From positions 49,189-113,188 of the forward strand of contig NZ_JACRMG010000039.1 in assembly GCF_016219575.1 (NCBI RefSeq): a stretch of DNA of 64,000 nucleotides. The letters run 5' to 3'. This document shows positions 41,005 through 48,553 of the stretch, in pieces. This DNA is from Bradyrhizobium sp. Its GTDB lineage: Bacteria > Pseudomonadota > Alphaproteobacteria > Rhizobiales > Xanthobacteraceae. The position numbers and the translations under genes are program-made. How positions within the stretch are numbered: position 1 is the first letter of the stretch; the number at the start of each line of letters is the position of its first letter. The notes below the pieces were generated by a model. That model was not told where the DNA came from. It was given only the letters and a program-made list of their open reading frames with translations, and did not search any database.

Positions 41005-41459
41005 GCAGCACTGTGAAGGTCGATATCCGCCAGCTGCCGCATGGCGAAGGCCTTGCGCTGCCGGCCTATCAGAGCGCCGATGCCGCCGGCCTCGACCTGC
41101 TCGCGGCGGTGCCGGAAGGCACGCCGCTGATCCTCGGCCCCGGCAAGCACGCGATGGTGCCGACGGGACTCGCGATTGCCTTGCCCCCAGGGTTCGAAGC
41201 ACAGGTGCGCCCGCGCTCGGGGCTGGCGGCCAAACACGGCGTCACGGTGCTCAATTCGCCCGGCACGATCGATGCGGATTATCGCGGCGAGATCAGCGTC
41301 ATCCTGATCAATCACGGCGAGGCCGCCTTTGCCATCCGCCGCGGCGAGCGCATCGCGCAGATGGTGATCGCGCCGGTGGTCCAGGCGCAGCTCGTGCCCG
41401 TCGTCTCCCTCCCGGACACCGACCGCGGCAGCGGCGGCTTCGGCTCGACCGGCCGCTAA
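41001..41459 (+). CDS. dut: Deoxyuridine 5'-triphosphate nucleotidohydrolase
   Basis: dUTPase hydrolyses dUTP to dUMP, keeping uracil out of DNA and supplying thymidylate synthesis. The 152-residue trimeric-type enzyme has all five motifs: [41 protein letters not shown] and the C-terminal arm [11 protein letters not shown]. It starts with GTG overlapping the coaBC stop (GTGA); coaBC-dut is a widespread pair (dfp-dut in E. coli). Confidence 0.97.
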   Translation: MSSTVKVDIRQLPHGEGLALPAYQSADAAGLDLLAAVPEGTPLILGPGKHAMVPTGLAIALPPGFEAQVRPRSGLAAKHGVTVLNSPGTIDADYRGEISVILINHGEAAFAIRRGERIAQMVIAPVVQAQLVPVVSLPDTDRGSGGFGSTGR

Positions 41460-41514
41460 GCGGCTCATTTCATTGTAATTTCCGACATGCCTCAAACGGG
41501 ACGAATCAGCGCCA

Positions 41515-41543
41515 TTGACTTTACCTACTAGTAGGTAGATATG
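41515..41543 (+). promoter_or_regulatory. Promoter with a perfect 16-bp palindrome in its spacer
   Basis: TTGACT (41515-41520) is followed by a 17-bp spacer and a weak -10 (GATATG, 41538-41543). The spacer contains the perfect palindrome TACCTACTAGTAGGTA (41522-41537), a textbook position and form for a TetR-family operator. A TetR gene lies 700 bp downstream in the same direction. Confidence 0.7.
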
Positions 41544-41578
41544 CGATGGGTGTTTCCCCAACCCGAAGGATCATTGCC

Positions 41579-41977
41579 GTGACAACCGAGCTCTACTGGC
41601 TGACGCTGACCGCCCTGATGACCGCCCTGTTCTGGGTGCCCTACGTTCTCAACCGCATCGCAATTGCCGGACTTGGCGGCGCGCTTGCCGGCACCTCGCC
41701 GACCAGCGAGGGTCATTCCGCCTGGGCCAACCGCGCCATCAAGGCGCATGCCAACGCGATCGAGAATCTCGCGATCTTCGCGCCGGTCGTGCTCACCGCC
41801 CATCTGCTGAACATTTCCAACGGCGCCACCAGGGCGGCGGTCGTGGTCTACTTCTTCGCGCGGCTCATCCACTTCGTGGTCTACTCGGCGGCAATCCCGG
41901 CGGCGCGCACGCTCGCCTTCACCGCCGGCTGGCTGGCGCAGATCGCCATCATCGCGAGCATCCTGCGCTGGATCTGA
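41579..41977 (+). CDS. MAPEG-family membrane protein
   Basis: A 132-residue protein with four membrane helices, of the MAPEG superfamily (membrane-associated proteins in eicosanoid and glutathione metabolism). Typical features are ENLAIFAPVVLTAHLLNISN, the RLIHFVVYSAAIPAARTLAF segment and the ELYWLTLTALMTALFWVPYV opening. The bacterial members may conjugate glutathione to membrane electrophiles, but this is unproven. The track ATG at 41546 lies almost on the predicted transcription start; the GTG at 41579 has AAGGA upstream and was chosen. Probably controlled by the palindrome in its promoter. Confidence 0.8.
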   Translation: MTTELYWLTLTALMTALFWVPYVLNRIAIAGLGGALAGTSPTSEGHSAWANRAIKAHANAIENLAIFAPVVLTAHLLNISNGATRAAVVVYFFARLIHFVVYSAAIPAARTLAFTAGWLAQIAIIASILRWI

Positions 41978-41998
41978 CGGCCCAAAGATCCGACAGTC

Positions 41999-42258
41999 AT
42001 GGTCCGTCCGCTTCTGCTCGTCGAAGCGACCGGAAAGCAGCTGGCGCTGGAGCAGTCCGGCCCCGGCGCCCGTCTTTCCGGCGTGACTGCCCTGCCGACG
42101 AAGAGATTTTCCTGTTGTCGGGATCGCTCAGGGATGAATATGGCAACTACGGCGCGGGCGCCTGGATCAGGAACCCGGCCAGATTCCGGCGCAGCCTTCA
42201 ATCACCCGAGGGAGCAACCTATCGGGTGAAACGAGGTCATCAGCGCCCGGCCTCGTGA
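41999..42258 (+). pseudogene. Remnant of a ChrR-type cupin gene
   Basis: From 42097 the frame DEEIFLLSGSLRDEYGNYGA, then AWIRNPARFRRSL, ending at TGA 42256-42258, reads like the C-terminal half of an anti-sigma ChrR/cupin protein, but it has no start codon. The 41999 ATG frame (VRPLLLVEATGKQLALEQSG) covers the preceding part and is out of register by one base near 42093-42097. A single frameshift in a short cupin gene, or a truncated fragment, explains it. It ends 10 bp before the TetR gene, so an intact ancestor would have been in the MAPEG-TetR operon. Confidence 0.55.
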
Positions 42259-42268
42259 CGGGAAAGCA

Positions 42269-42865
42269 ATGACGACGGCGACAAGGCAGAGATCGGAAAC
42301 CGCCGAACAGATCCTCGATCTCGCCGAGACGCTGATCCAGACCCGCGGCTACAGCGCCTTTTCCTACCAGGACATTGCGGACGCGCTCGGCATCCGCAAG
42401 GCCAGCATCCATTACCACTTTCCGTCAAAGGCCGATCTCGGCGTCGCCGTGATCGACCGCTACATCGCGCGGTTCGATTCCGCGCTGAACCAGATCGCGG
42501 CAGACCAGACGCAATCGTCGATGACGATGCTGGATTTCTATGTCCAACCCTACCTGCTGTTCGCCGGGACGCCGGACAGGGTGTGCCTCAGCGCTGCGCT
42601 GGCCGGCGAAATGCTCGCCTTGCCGCCGCAGATACGCGAAAGGGTCGAACATTTCTTCAGAACGCATCAGGCGTGGCTGACCAAGATCCTTCAGCGCGGC
42701 GTGGCTCGCGGCGAATTCGCATTGCAGGCGCCGCCGCCCAAGGTCGCGCGGATGATGTTCGGAGCCCTGCAAGGCGCGCTGCTGGTCAAGCGCGCGACCG
42801 GCGATCTTTCGCAGATCGACGATGTCATCGCGGTCATCAAGCAGCAGCTCGCCGGCCCTGCATAA
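42269..42865 (+). CDS. TetR/AcrR-family transcriptional regulator
   Basis: A 198-residue regulator with the TetR N-terminal helix-turn-helix (about 8-55; TRGYSAFSYQDIADALGIRK, then HYHFPSKADLG) and a mostly helical ligand-binding C-terminal domain. The TACCTACTAGTAGGTA palindrome upstream of the MAPEG gene is the obvious candidate site. Regulating MAPEG, and possibly itself as part of one transcript, would give a small sensor unit for a lipophilic or electrophilic ligand. The ligand is unknown. Confidence 0.87.
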   Translation: MTTATRQRSETAEQILDLAETLIQTRGYSAFSYQDIADALGIRKASIHYHFPSKADLGVAVIDRYIARFDSALNQIAADQTQSSMTMLDFYVQPYLLFAGTPDRVCLSAALAGEMLALPPQIRERVEHFFRTHQAWLTKILQRGVARGEFALQAPPPKVARMMFGALQGALLVKRATGDLSQIDDVIAVIKQQLAGPA

Positions 42866-43057
42866 GCCGCACAAGCGTACGATTACGGACAGTTTTCCAA
42901 AACTGCGGCGCAATTTTCCACGGCCGGATTCGCGTTCACGGTCTGGACTCTTACCCCCCGAGTCACGTTGGGACTATTCTCATTTGATTCGTGCACGGCG
43001 GGGGTAGCGCCGGGCCTGTAGTCTTGCGTTCAAGCCGAGCGTTCTTTGGGGCAAATC

Positions 43058-45577
43058 ATGTCGGGCGTAGTCGCGGCAATGCGTCGAACCCTGCTGTCGT
43101 GCACCTCACTGGCGCGCAACGGCCTGATCGGACTCGCCTTTTCGGCTTTGCTGCCCGTGGGCTCGGCGCTCGCCGCCGACGTCGCGATCACCGATGCCCT
43201 CGCCGACTGGCTCGACCTCAATCACCAGGAATTCGCCGTTCTCGCCACCGCCATGGCGCTGCTCGGCTTCTCCGTCGTCTCCGCCATCCTCTTGATGCGG
43301 AACCGGACGCGCGCGGCACGGAACGAGAGCAAGCTGCGCGCCGAGATCAACGAACTGACCTCCCAGACCGACCGGCTGAGCGCGCTGCTGTTCGCCGAGC
43401 CGCAGGTGCTGGTCTCCTGGCCCGCCGGCGACGACCGGCCCCTGATCAGCGGCGACATTTCGCTGCTCTTGCCGGAATACGCCCTGCAGCAGTCGCCGCA
43501 GCGGGTCCTCGCCTTCGGCTCCTGGCTGCCGCCGGAGCCGGCGTTGCAGATGGACCGCGCGGTCGACGCCCTTCGTGAAAAAGGCGAAGGCTTCCTGCTC
43601 AACCTTGCGACATCGGCGGGACGCGCCGTGGAGGCGATGGGCCGCGCCATCGGCGGGCAAGCCATTGTCAGGATTCGCGAACTTTCCGGCGTCCGCCGCG
43701 AACTCGCCGAAGCCAACCTCCGCTACAAGACGCTGCTCGACGAAACCGAGCTGTTGCGCGATTTCGCCGATGCCGCTCCCTGGCCGATCTGGGCCAAGGA
43801 TTCGCGGGGCGCGCTGCGCTACGCCAATGCGGCCTACGCGAAGGCGACGGAAGCGAACGGCACCGCCGACGCAATCCATCGCAATCTCGAACTGCTGGAG
43901 AGCGACCAGTGCGCCGACATGAGCCGGGCGCTCAACGACAATGCCGCCTATTCGGCGCGGCTGCCGGTGGTGCTCAGCGGCGAGCGGCGTACCTACGACG
44001 TGCAGGCGATGAAGTTTCCCTCTGGCAGCGCGGCGATCGCCGTCGACGCCAGCGAAGTAGCGCAGCTGAAGGCGGCGCTGCAGCGGATGGCGGAAGCGCA
44101 CCGCCGCACCCTCGACCAGCTCTCCTCGGGCGTCGCCGTGTTCGACGCCGACCGCAGGCTGGCCTTCTATAACGAGTCCTATCGCCGGCTCTGGGGTCTC
44201 GATCAGGCCTTCCTCGACGCCCATCCCGACGATTCCAGCGTGCTCGATCGCCTGCGCGCCAACCGCAAACTGCCGGAGCAGCCGGACTTCCGCGCCTGGA
44301 AGGCCAAGCTGCACGAGGCCTACCGCGCGGTGGAATCGGAGACCTACACCTGGTTCCTGCCCGACGGCCGCGCCATCGCTGTCGTCACCACGCCCAATCT
44401 CGAAGGTGGCGTCACCTATCTCTTCGACAACGTCACCGAAAGCCTGGACATGGCCCGCCGCTTCGACGGCCTGATCCGGGTACAGCGCGAGACGCTCGAC
44501 AATCTCACCGAGGCCGTCGCCGTGTTCGGCAGCAACGGCCGCATGCAGTTGTTCAACCCGGCTTTTGCGAAGATGTGGAAGCTGTCGCCGGAAACTCTGC
44601 GCGAGCAGCCGCATGTCGAAACGGTGGAAACCCTCTGCAGGCCGCTGTTCGACGATGCGCTGACCTGGCGCGCGCTGCGCGAAGCCATCACCGCGATCGA
44701 GAACCGCGCGCAGGTTGCGCAGAAGATCGAGCGCAGGGACGGCAGCGTGCTGGAATGCATGACCATGCCGCTACCCGACGGCGCGACCATGCTGACCTTC
44801 CAGGACATCACCGACACCGAGAACGTCGAGCGCGCGCTGCGCGAGCGCAACGAGGCGCTGGAGACCGCCGACCAGATGAAGGTGGATTTCGTCCACCACG
44901 TCTCCTACGAGCTGCGCTCGCCGCTCACCACCATCATCGGCTTTGCGCATTTCCTCAGCGATCCCTCCACCGGGCCGCTGACGCCGAAGCAGGCCGAATA
45001 TCTCGACTACGTCACCAAATCGACCAATGCGCTGCTGGCGCTGACCAACAACATCCTCGATCTCGCCACCATCGACGCCGGCGCGATGAAGCTCGAGCTC
45101 GGCCCGGTCAACATCCAGAAGGCGATCGAGGCCGCCGCCGAAGGAATCCAGGACCGGCTCGCCACCGACCGCATCACGCTGAAGGTCGATATCGAACACA
45201 ATATCGGCACTTTCACCGGCGACGAACGCCGCGTGGTGCAGGTGCTCTATAATCTTCTCGCCAACGCCGTCGGCTTCTCGCCGCATGATGCGGTCGTGAC
45301 CATCAGCGCGCGGCGCACCGACACGCATGTCGTCTTCACCGTCGCCGATTCCGGGCCCGGCATTCCGCCGGAGGCCAAGGACAAGGTGTTCGACTGGTTC
45401 GAGAGCTATTCCAACGGCTCGCGGCATCGCGGCGCCGGCCTCGGCCTGTCGCTGGTACGCTCATTCGTCGAACTGCATGGCGGCGATGTACGCTTCGATC
45501 CCGATGTCGCCAGGGGCACGACCGTGATCTGCGAATTCCCGCTCGACCGAGCCGCCCATCGCCACGCCGCGGAATGA
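43058..45577 (+). CDS. divL: DivL-type PAS-domain sensor pseudo-histidine kinase
   Basis: An 839-residue membrane-anchored sensor. A signal or first membrane helix (residues about 10-30) and a second helix (about 60-82) are followed by three or more PAS domains (about 230-330, 340-460, 470-590), a DHp domain and an HATPase domain with N, G1 (DSGPGIP) and G2 (GAGLGLSLVRSF) boxes. The H-box reads VSYELRSPLTTIIGF: the phosphoacceptor His is Tyr617, the hallmark of Caulobacter DivL. DivL there modulates the CckA-CtrA cell-cycle phosphorelay with DivK. The track begins at a TTG; the ATG at 43058 was chosen. GTGA-like ATGA overlap with tsaE. Confidence 0.88.
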   Translation: MSGVVAAMRRTLLSCTSLARNGLIGLAFSALLPVGSALAADVAITDALADWLDLNHQEFAVLATAMALLGFSVVSAILLMRNRTRAARNESKLRAEINELTSQTDRLSALLFAEPQVLVSWPAGDDRPLISGDISLLLPEYALQQSPQRVLAFGSWLPPEPALQMDRAVDALREKGEGFLLNLATSAGRAVEAMGRAIGGQAIVRIRELSGVRRELAEANLRYKTLLDETELLRDFADAAPWPIWAKDSRGALRYANAAYAKATEANGTADAIHRNLELLESDQCADMSRALNDNAAYSARLPVVLSGERRTYDVQAMKFPSGSAAIAVDASEVAQLKAALQRMAEAHRRTLDQLSSGVAVFDADRRLAFYNESYRRLWGLDQAFLDAHPDDSSVLDRLRANRKLPEQPDFRAWKAKLHEAYRAVESETYTWFLPDGRAIAVVTTPNLEGGVTYLFDNVTESLDMARRFDGLIRVQRETLDNLTEAVAVFGSNGRMQLFNPAFAKMWKLSPETLREQPHVETVETLCRPLFDDALTWRALREAITAIENRAQVAQKIERRDGSVLECMTMPLPDGATMLTFQDITDTENVERALRERNEALETADQMKVDFVHHVSYELRSPLTTIIGFAHFLSDPSTGPLTPKQAEYLDYVTKSTNALLALTNNILDLATIDAGAMKLELGPVNIQKAIEAAAEGIQDRLATDRITLKVDIEHNIGTFTGDERRVVQVLYNLLANAVGFSPHDAVVTISARRTDTHVVFTVADSGPGIPPEAKDKVFDWFESYSNGSRHRGAGLGLSLVRSFVELHGGDVRFDPDVARGTTVICEFPLDRAAHRHAAE

Positions 45578-47100
45578 CGTCGCCCGCCACATTCTCGCTC
45601 GCGCTTCCGAACGAGACCGCGACCGCGCATCTGATGGCCGACCTCGCGCTGTTGACCGGCCCCGGCGACGTCATCACGCTCTCGGGCGATCTCGGCGCCG
45701 GCAAGACGGCGGCGGCGCGCGCCATGATCCGCTATCTCGCCGATGACGACGAGCTGGAAGTGCCGAGCCCGACCTTCACGCTGGCGCAGACTTACGAACT
45801 GCCGCCGTTCCCGCTGATCCATGCCGACCTCTACCGCATCAACGACGCGTCCGAGCTGGAGGAGATCGGCCTTTCCCCGCTGCCCGAAGGCATCGTCGCA
45901 CTGATCGAATGGCCGGAGCGCGCAGCCAACGCGCTGCCTGCCGACCGTATCGACATCGCGCTCAGCCATCGTCCCGCGCTGGGCTCGACCGCGCGCGCGG
46001 CCGAGATCACCGGCTACGGCAAATGTGCTGCGACCGTCGAGCGGCTGAAGACGCTGCGCGCGTTCCTCGAAGGCGCGGCTTTCGGCGAGGCCAGACGCAA
46101 GCGCATGGCCGGCGACGCCTCGATCCGCTCCTATGCGCGGCTGATCAGCGACGACGGCGTGTTCATCCTGATGAACTCGCCGAAACGGCCGGACGGGCCG
46201 GCCATCTACAACGGAAAATCCTACAGCGCCGCGGTGCATCTGGCCGAAGACGTCAAGCCGTTCGTCGCCATCGACAACGGACTTCGCGCGCAAGGCCTCT
46301 CGGCGCCGGCGATCCACCACGCCGATCTCGATACCGGTTTTCTCATCACCGAGGATTTCGGCACCGAAGGCGTGATCGAGGGCGATCCGCCCGCGCCGAT
46401 CGCTGAGCGCTACGAGGCAGCCACCGACATGCTGGCGGCGCTGCACCGGCAGCCGTTGCCGGACACGCTGGCGCTGGCGCCGCATGTCACCTACACCATC
46501 CCGCCCTTCGACACCGAGGCAATGCTGGTCGAGATCGGCCTGATGCCGGAGTGGTACATGCCCGATCGTGGCTCGGCACTGTCCGACGAGCTCAGGGCGC
46601 AGTTCACCGGCATGTGGCGCGAGCTGCTCGACAGGACGCTCGCCGCCGCTGCAAAGACCTGGGTGATGCGCGACTTCCATTCGCCGAACATCATCTGGCT
46701 CGCCAATCGCGAAGGCATCAAGCGCATCGGCATCATCGATTTCCAGGATACGGTGCTGGGACCCGGCGCCTACGATCTGGTGTCGCTGCTGCAGGATGCC
46801 CGCATCGACGTCCCCGAGCAGCTCGAGCTCACCTTGCTCTCGCGCTACATCAAGGCGCGCCGCGTCGACGAGGCAAGCTTCGATGCCGCCGGCTTCGCCG
46901 GGCTCTACGCCATCATGTCGGCGCAGCGCAACACGCGGCTGCTCGGCACCTTTGCCCGGCTCAACCGGCGCGACGGCAAGCCGCAATATCTGCGGCACCA
47001 GCCGCGGATCTGGACCTATCTCAACCGCTCGCTGGCGCATCCGGCGCTGGCCGGATTCCGCGACTGGTATGCGGCCAATGTGCCGCCGCCGGCTTCCTGA
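45574..47100 (+). CDS. TsaE-AmgK fusion: t6A ATPase plus N-acetylmuramate/GlcNAc kinase-like phosphotransferase
   Basis: A 508-residue two-domain protein. Residues 1-150 are TsaE, the ATPase of the t6A37 tRNA modification complex (Walker A TLSGDLGAGKT, then PSPTFTLAQTY and IHADLYRI, EWPERA). Residues about 170-500 form an aminoglycoside phosphotransferase-like kinase (active site VMRDFHSPNIIWL, metal motif GIIDFQDT). Single AmgK enzymes phosphorylate the anomeric position of MurNAc in a peptidoglycan recycling route whose next enzyme, MurU, is encoded 500 bp downstream. The fusion has a known counterpart in rhizobia. Start overlaps the divL stop. Confidence 0.88.
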   Translation: MTSPATFSLALPNETATAHLMADLALLTGPGDVITLSGDLGAGKTAAARAMIRYLADDDELEVPSPTFTLAQTYELPPFPLIHADLYRINDASELEEIGLSPLPEGIVALIEWPERAANALPADRIDIALSHRPALGSTARAAEITGYGKCAATVERLKTLRAFLEGAAFGEARRKRMAGDASIRSYARLISDDGVFILMNSPKRPDGPAIYNGKSYSAAVHLAEDVKPFVAIDNGLRAQGLSAPAIHHADLDTGFLITEDFGTEGVIEGDPPAPIAERYEAATDMLAALHRQPLPDTLALAPHVTYTIPPFDTEAMLVEIGLMPEWYMPDRGSALSDELRAQFTGMWRELLDRTLAAAAKTWVMRDFHSPNIIWLANREGIKRIGIIDFQDTVLGPGAYDLVSLLQDARIDVPEQLELTLLSRYIKARRVDEASFDAAGFAGLYAIMSAQRNTRLLGTFARLNRRDGKPQYLRHQPRIWTYLNRSLAHPALAGFRDWYAANVPPPAS

Positions 47101-47185
47101 TTTACCTCTTGTTAGCCAAACAGCCGTTAATCTCGCGGAGGGTGCCGCACGCCGGCGTGTGGCTCGTTCATATGGGAAGCAAGCC

Positions 47186-47500
47186 ATGGCGACGGCAGAG
47201 CGACGCAGAGGCGAGCGAGTCGTATTCGAGCGGGGCATCCCGGCCCACATGATGGCCATCGACGGCACCTGGCGGCGCGACTGCACCATGGAAGACGTTT
47301 CGGAGACCGGCGCCAAGCTGACGGTCGAGGGTTCCGTCGAGGGCCTGCACCTGAAGGAATTCTTCCTGCTGCTGTCGTCGACCGGCCTTGCCTATCGCCG
47401 CTGCGAGCTGGCCTGGGTCAACGGCGACCAGATCGGCGTCAACTTCCTCAAGCAAGGCGACAAGAAGAAGGCAACCCGGCGCGCCACGGCCGAGGCCTGA
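47186..47500 (+). CDS. PilZ-domain protein
   Basis: A 104-residue single PilZ domain, the common c-di-GMP receptor module. The N-terminal RRRGER (RxxxR-type) and the DVSETGAKL (D/NxSxxG) motifs are in place, so binding is plausible. The longer ORF in the track begins inside the previous gene; the ATG at 47186 (MATAERRRGERVVFE) is preceded by GGGAAGCAAGCC. It lies between two cell-wall recycling genes. Its partner is unknown. Confidence 0.8.
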   Translation: MATAERRRGERVVFERGIPAHMMAIDGTWRRDCTMEDVSETGAKLTVEGSVEGLHLKEFFLLLSSTGLAYRRCELAWVNGDQIGVNFLKQGDKKKATRRATAEA

Positions 47501-47610
47501 ACGGCACCGTCGCACGGCCGTCATATCCGGTCACTATGGCCTGACGACCACACCCAGGGGCGAATCGCCGTGATATGATCCGGCCAACGAATTCGAGAAG
47601 CTTTCCGCTG

Positions 47611-48333
47611 ATGTCCGTCCAACCCACCAAAGCCATGGTCCTTGCCGCCGGTTTCGGCGTGCGCATGCGTCCGCTCACCGACAGGATGCCGAAGCCGCTG
47701 GTGCGTGTCGCCGGCGAGCCCCTGCTCGATCACGTGCTCGACAAGCTGGCCGCCGCCGGCGTCAGCGAGGCCGTCGTCAACGTGCACTACCTGCCCGACC
47801 AGATCATCGAGCACACGCGGCTGCGCAAAAAGCCCCGCATCATCATCTCCGACGAGCGCGACCATGTGCTGGGCACCGGCGGCGCCGTGGTCAAGGCGCT
47901 GCCGATCCTGGGCAATGCGCCGTTCTTCCATCTCAACGCCGACACGATGTGGATCGACGGCGTGCGGCCGAACCTGGCGCGGCTGGCGGAGGCCTTCGAT
48001 CCCGCGCGCATGGACATCCTGCTGCTGATGGCGCCGACCACCAGCAGCATCGGCTATACCGGCCGCGGCGACTATTCGATGCTGCCGGACGGCGCGCTGC
48101 GCAAGCGGCGCGAGCTGCAGGTGGTGCCGTTCGTCTACGCCGGCGCGGCGATCATGTCGCCCTCGCTGTTCGCCGACGCGCCATCCGGCGAATTCTCGCT
48201 GACGAAAATGTTCGACCGCGCCAACGAGCAGGAGCGCCTGTTTGGCCTGCGTCTCGACGGCGTCTGGATGCATGTCGGAACCCCCGACGCGGTCCAGGCC
48301 GCGGAAGAGGCGCTTCTGGAGAGCGTGGCCTAG
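47611..48333 (+). CDS. murU: N-acetylmuramate-1-phosphate uridylyltransferase-like nucleotidyltransferase
   Basis: A 240-residue sugar-1-phosphate nucleotidyltransferase: the N-terminal signature AMVLAAGFGVRMRPLTDRMPKPLV and metal-binding HLNADTMW are present, ending with the GVWMHVGTPDAV pattern. Placement downstream of the AmgK domain favours MurU, which makes UDP-MurNAc from MurNAc-1-phosphate and bypasses de novo synthesis (the fosfomycin-insensitive salvage route). A mannose- or glucose-1-phosphate specificity remains possible. The track starts 12 codons upstream; the ATG at 47611 (MSVQPTKAMVL) is preferred. Confidence 0.82.
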   Translation: MSVQPTKAMVLAAGFGVRMRPLTDRMPKPLVRVAGEPLLDHVLDKLAAAGVSEAVVNVHYLPDQIIEHTRLRKKPRIIISDERDHVLGTGGAVVKALPILGNAPFFHLNADTMWIDGVRPNLARLAEAFDPARMDILLLMAPTTSSIGYTGRGDYSMLPDGALRKRRELQVVPFVYAGAAIMSPSLFADAPSGEFSLTKMFDRANEQERLFGLRLDGVWMHVGTPDAVQAAEEALLESVA

Positions 48334-48356
48334 CGTCCTGGCAACTCTCTGACGTC

Positions 48357-48480
48357 GTCATGCCCGGGCTTGTCCCGGGCATCCACGTCTTGGGCGCAAC
48401 CTGCGAGAAAGTCGTGGATGGCCGGGTCACAGGCGGAGCGAAGCGACGCCGTTCTTCGAACGGCTATGCCCGGCCATGAC
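48357..48480. repeat. GTCATG-family palindromic repeat, expanded centre
   Basis: GTCATGCCCGGGCTTGTCCC at the left and ATGCCCGGCCATGAC at the right, with a longer middle that includes GTCGTGGATGGCCGGGTCAC. It separates murU from addB, two genes in the same direction. Confidence 0.75.
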
Positions 48481-48553
48481 GGAACATTGGGCACGACTCC
48501 CTCCCGTCTCCCCGCCATGCCATGATGCGACCTGATCCCGAATCAGGAAGTCC

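Noticed and set aside
47107-47130. CtrA-like box (TTAG...TTAA) before the PilZ gene
   Set aside because: The half-sites are 11 bp apart rather than 7, so they do not match the TTAA-N7-TTAA consensus.
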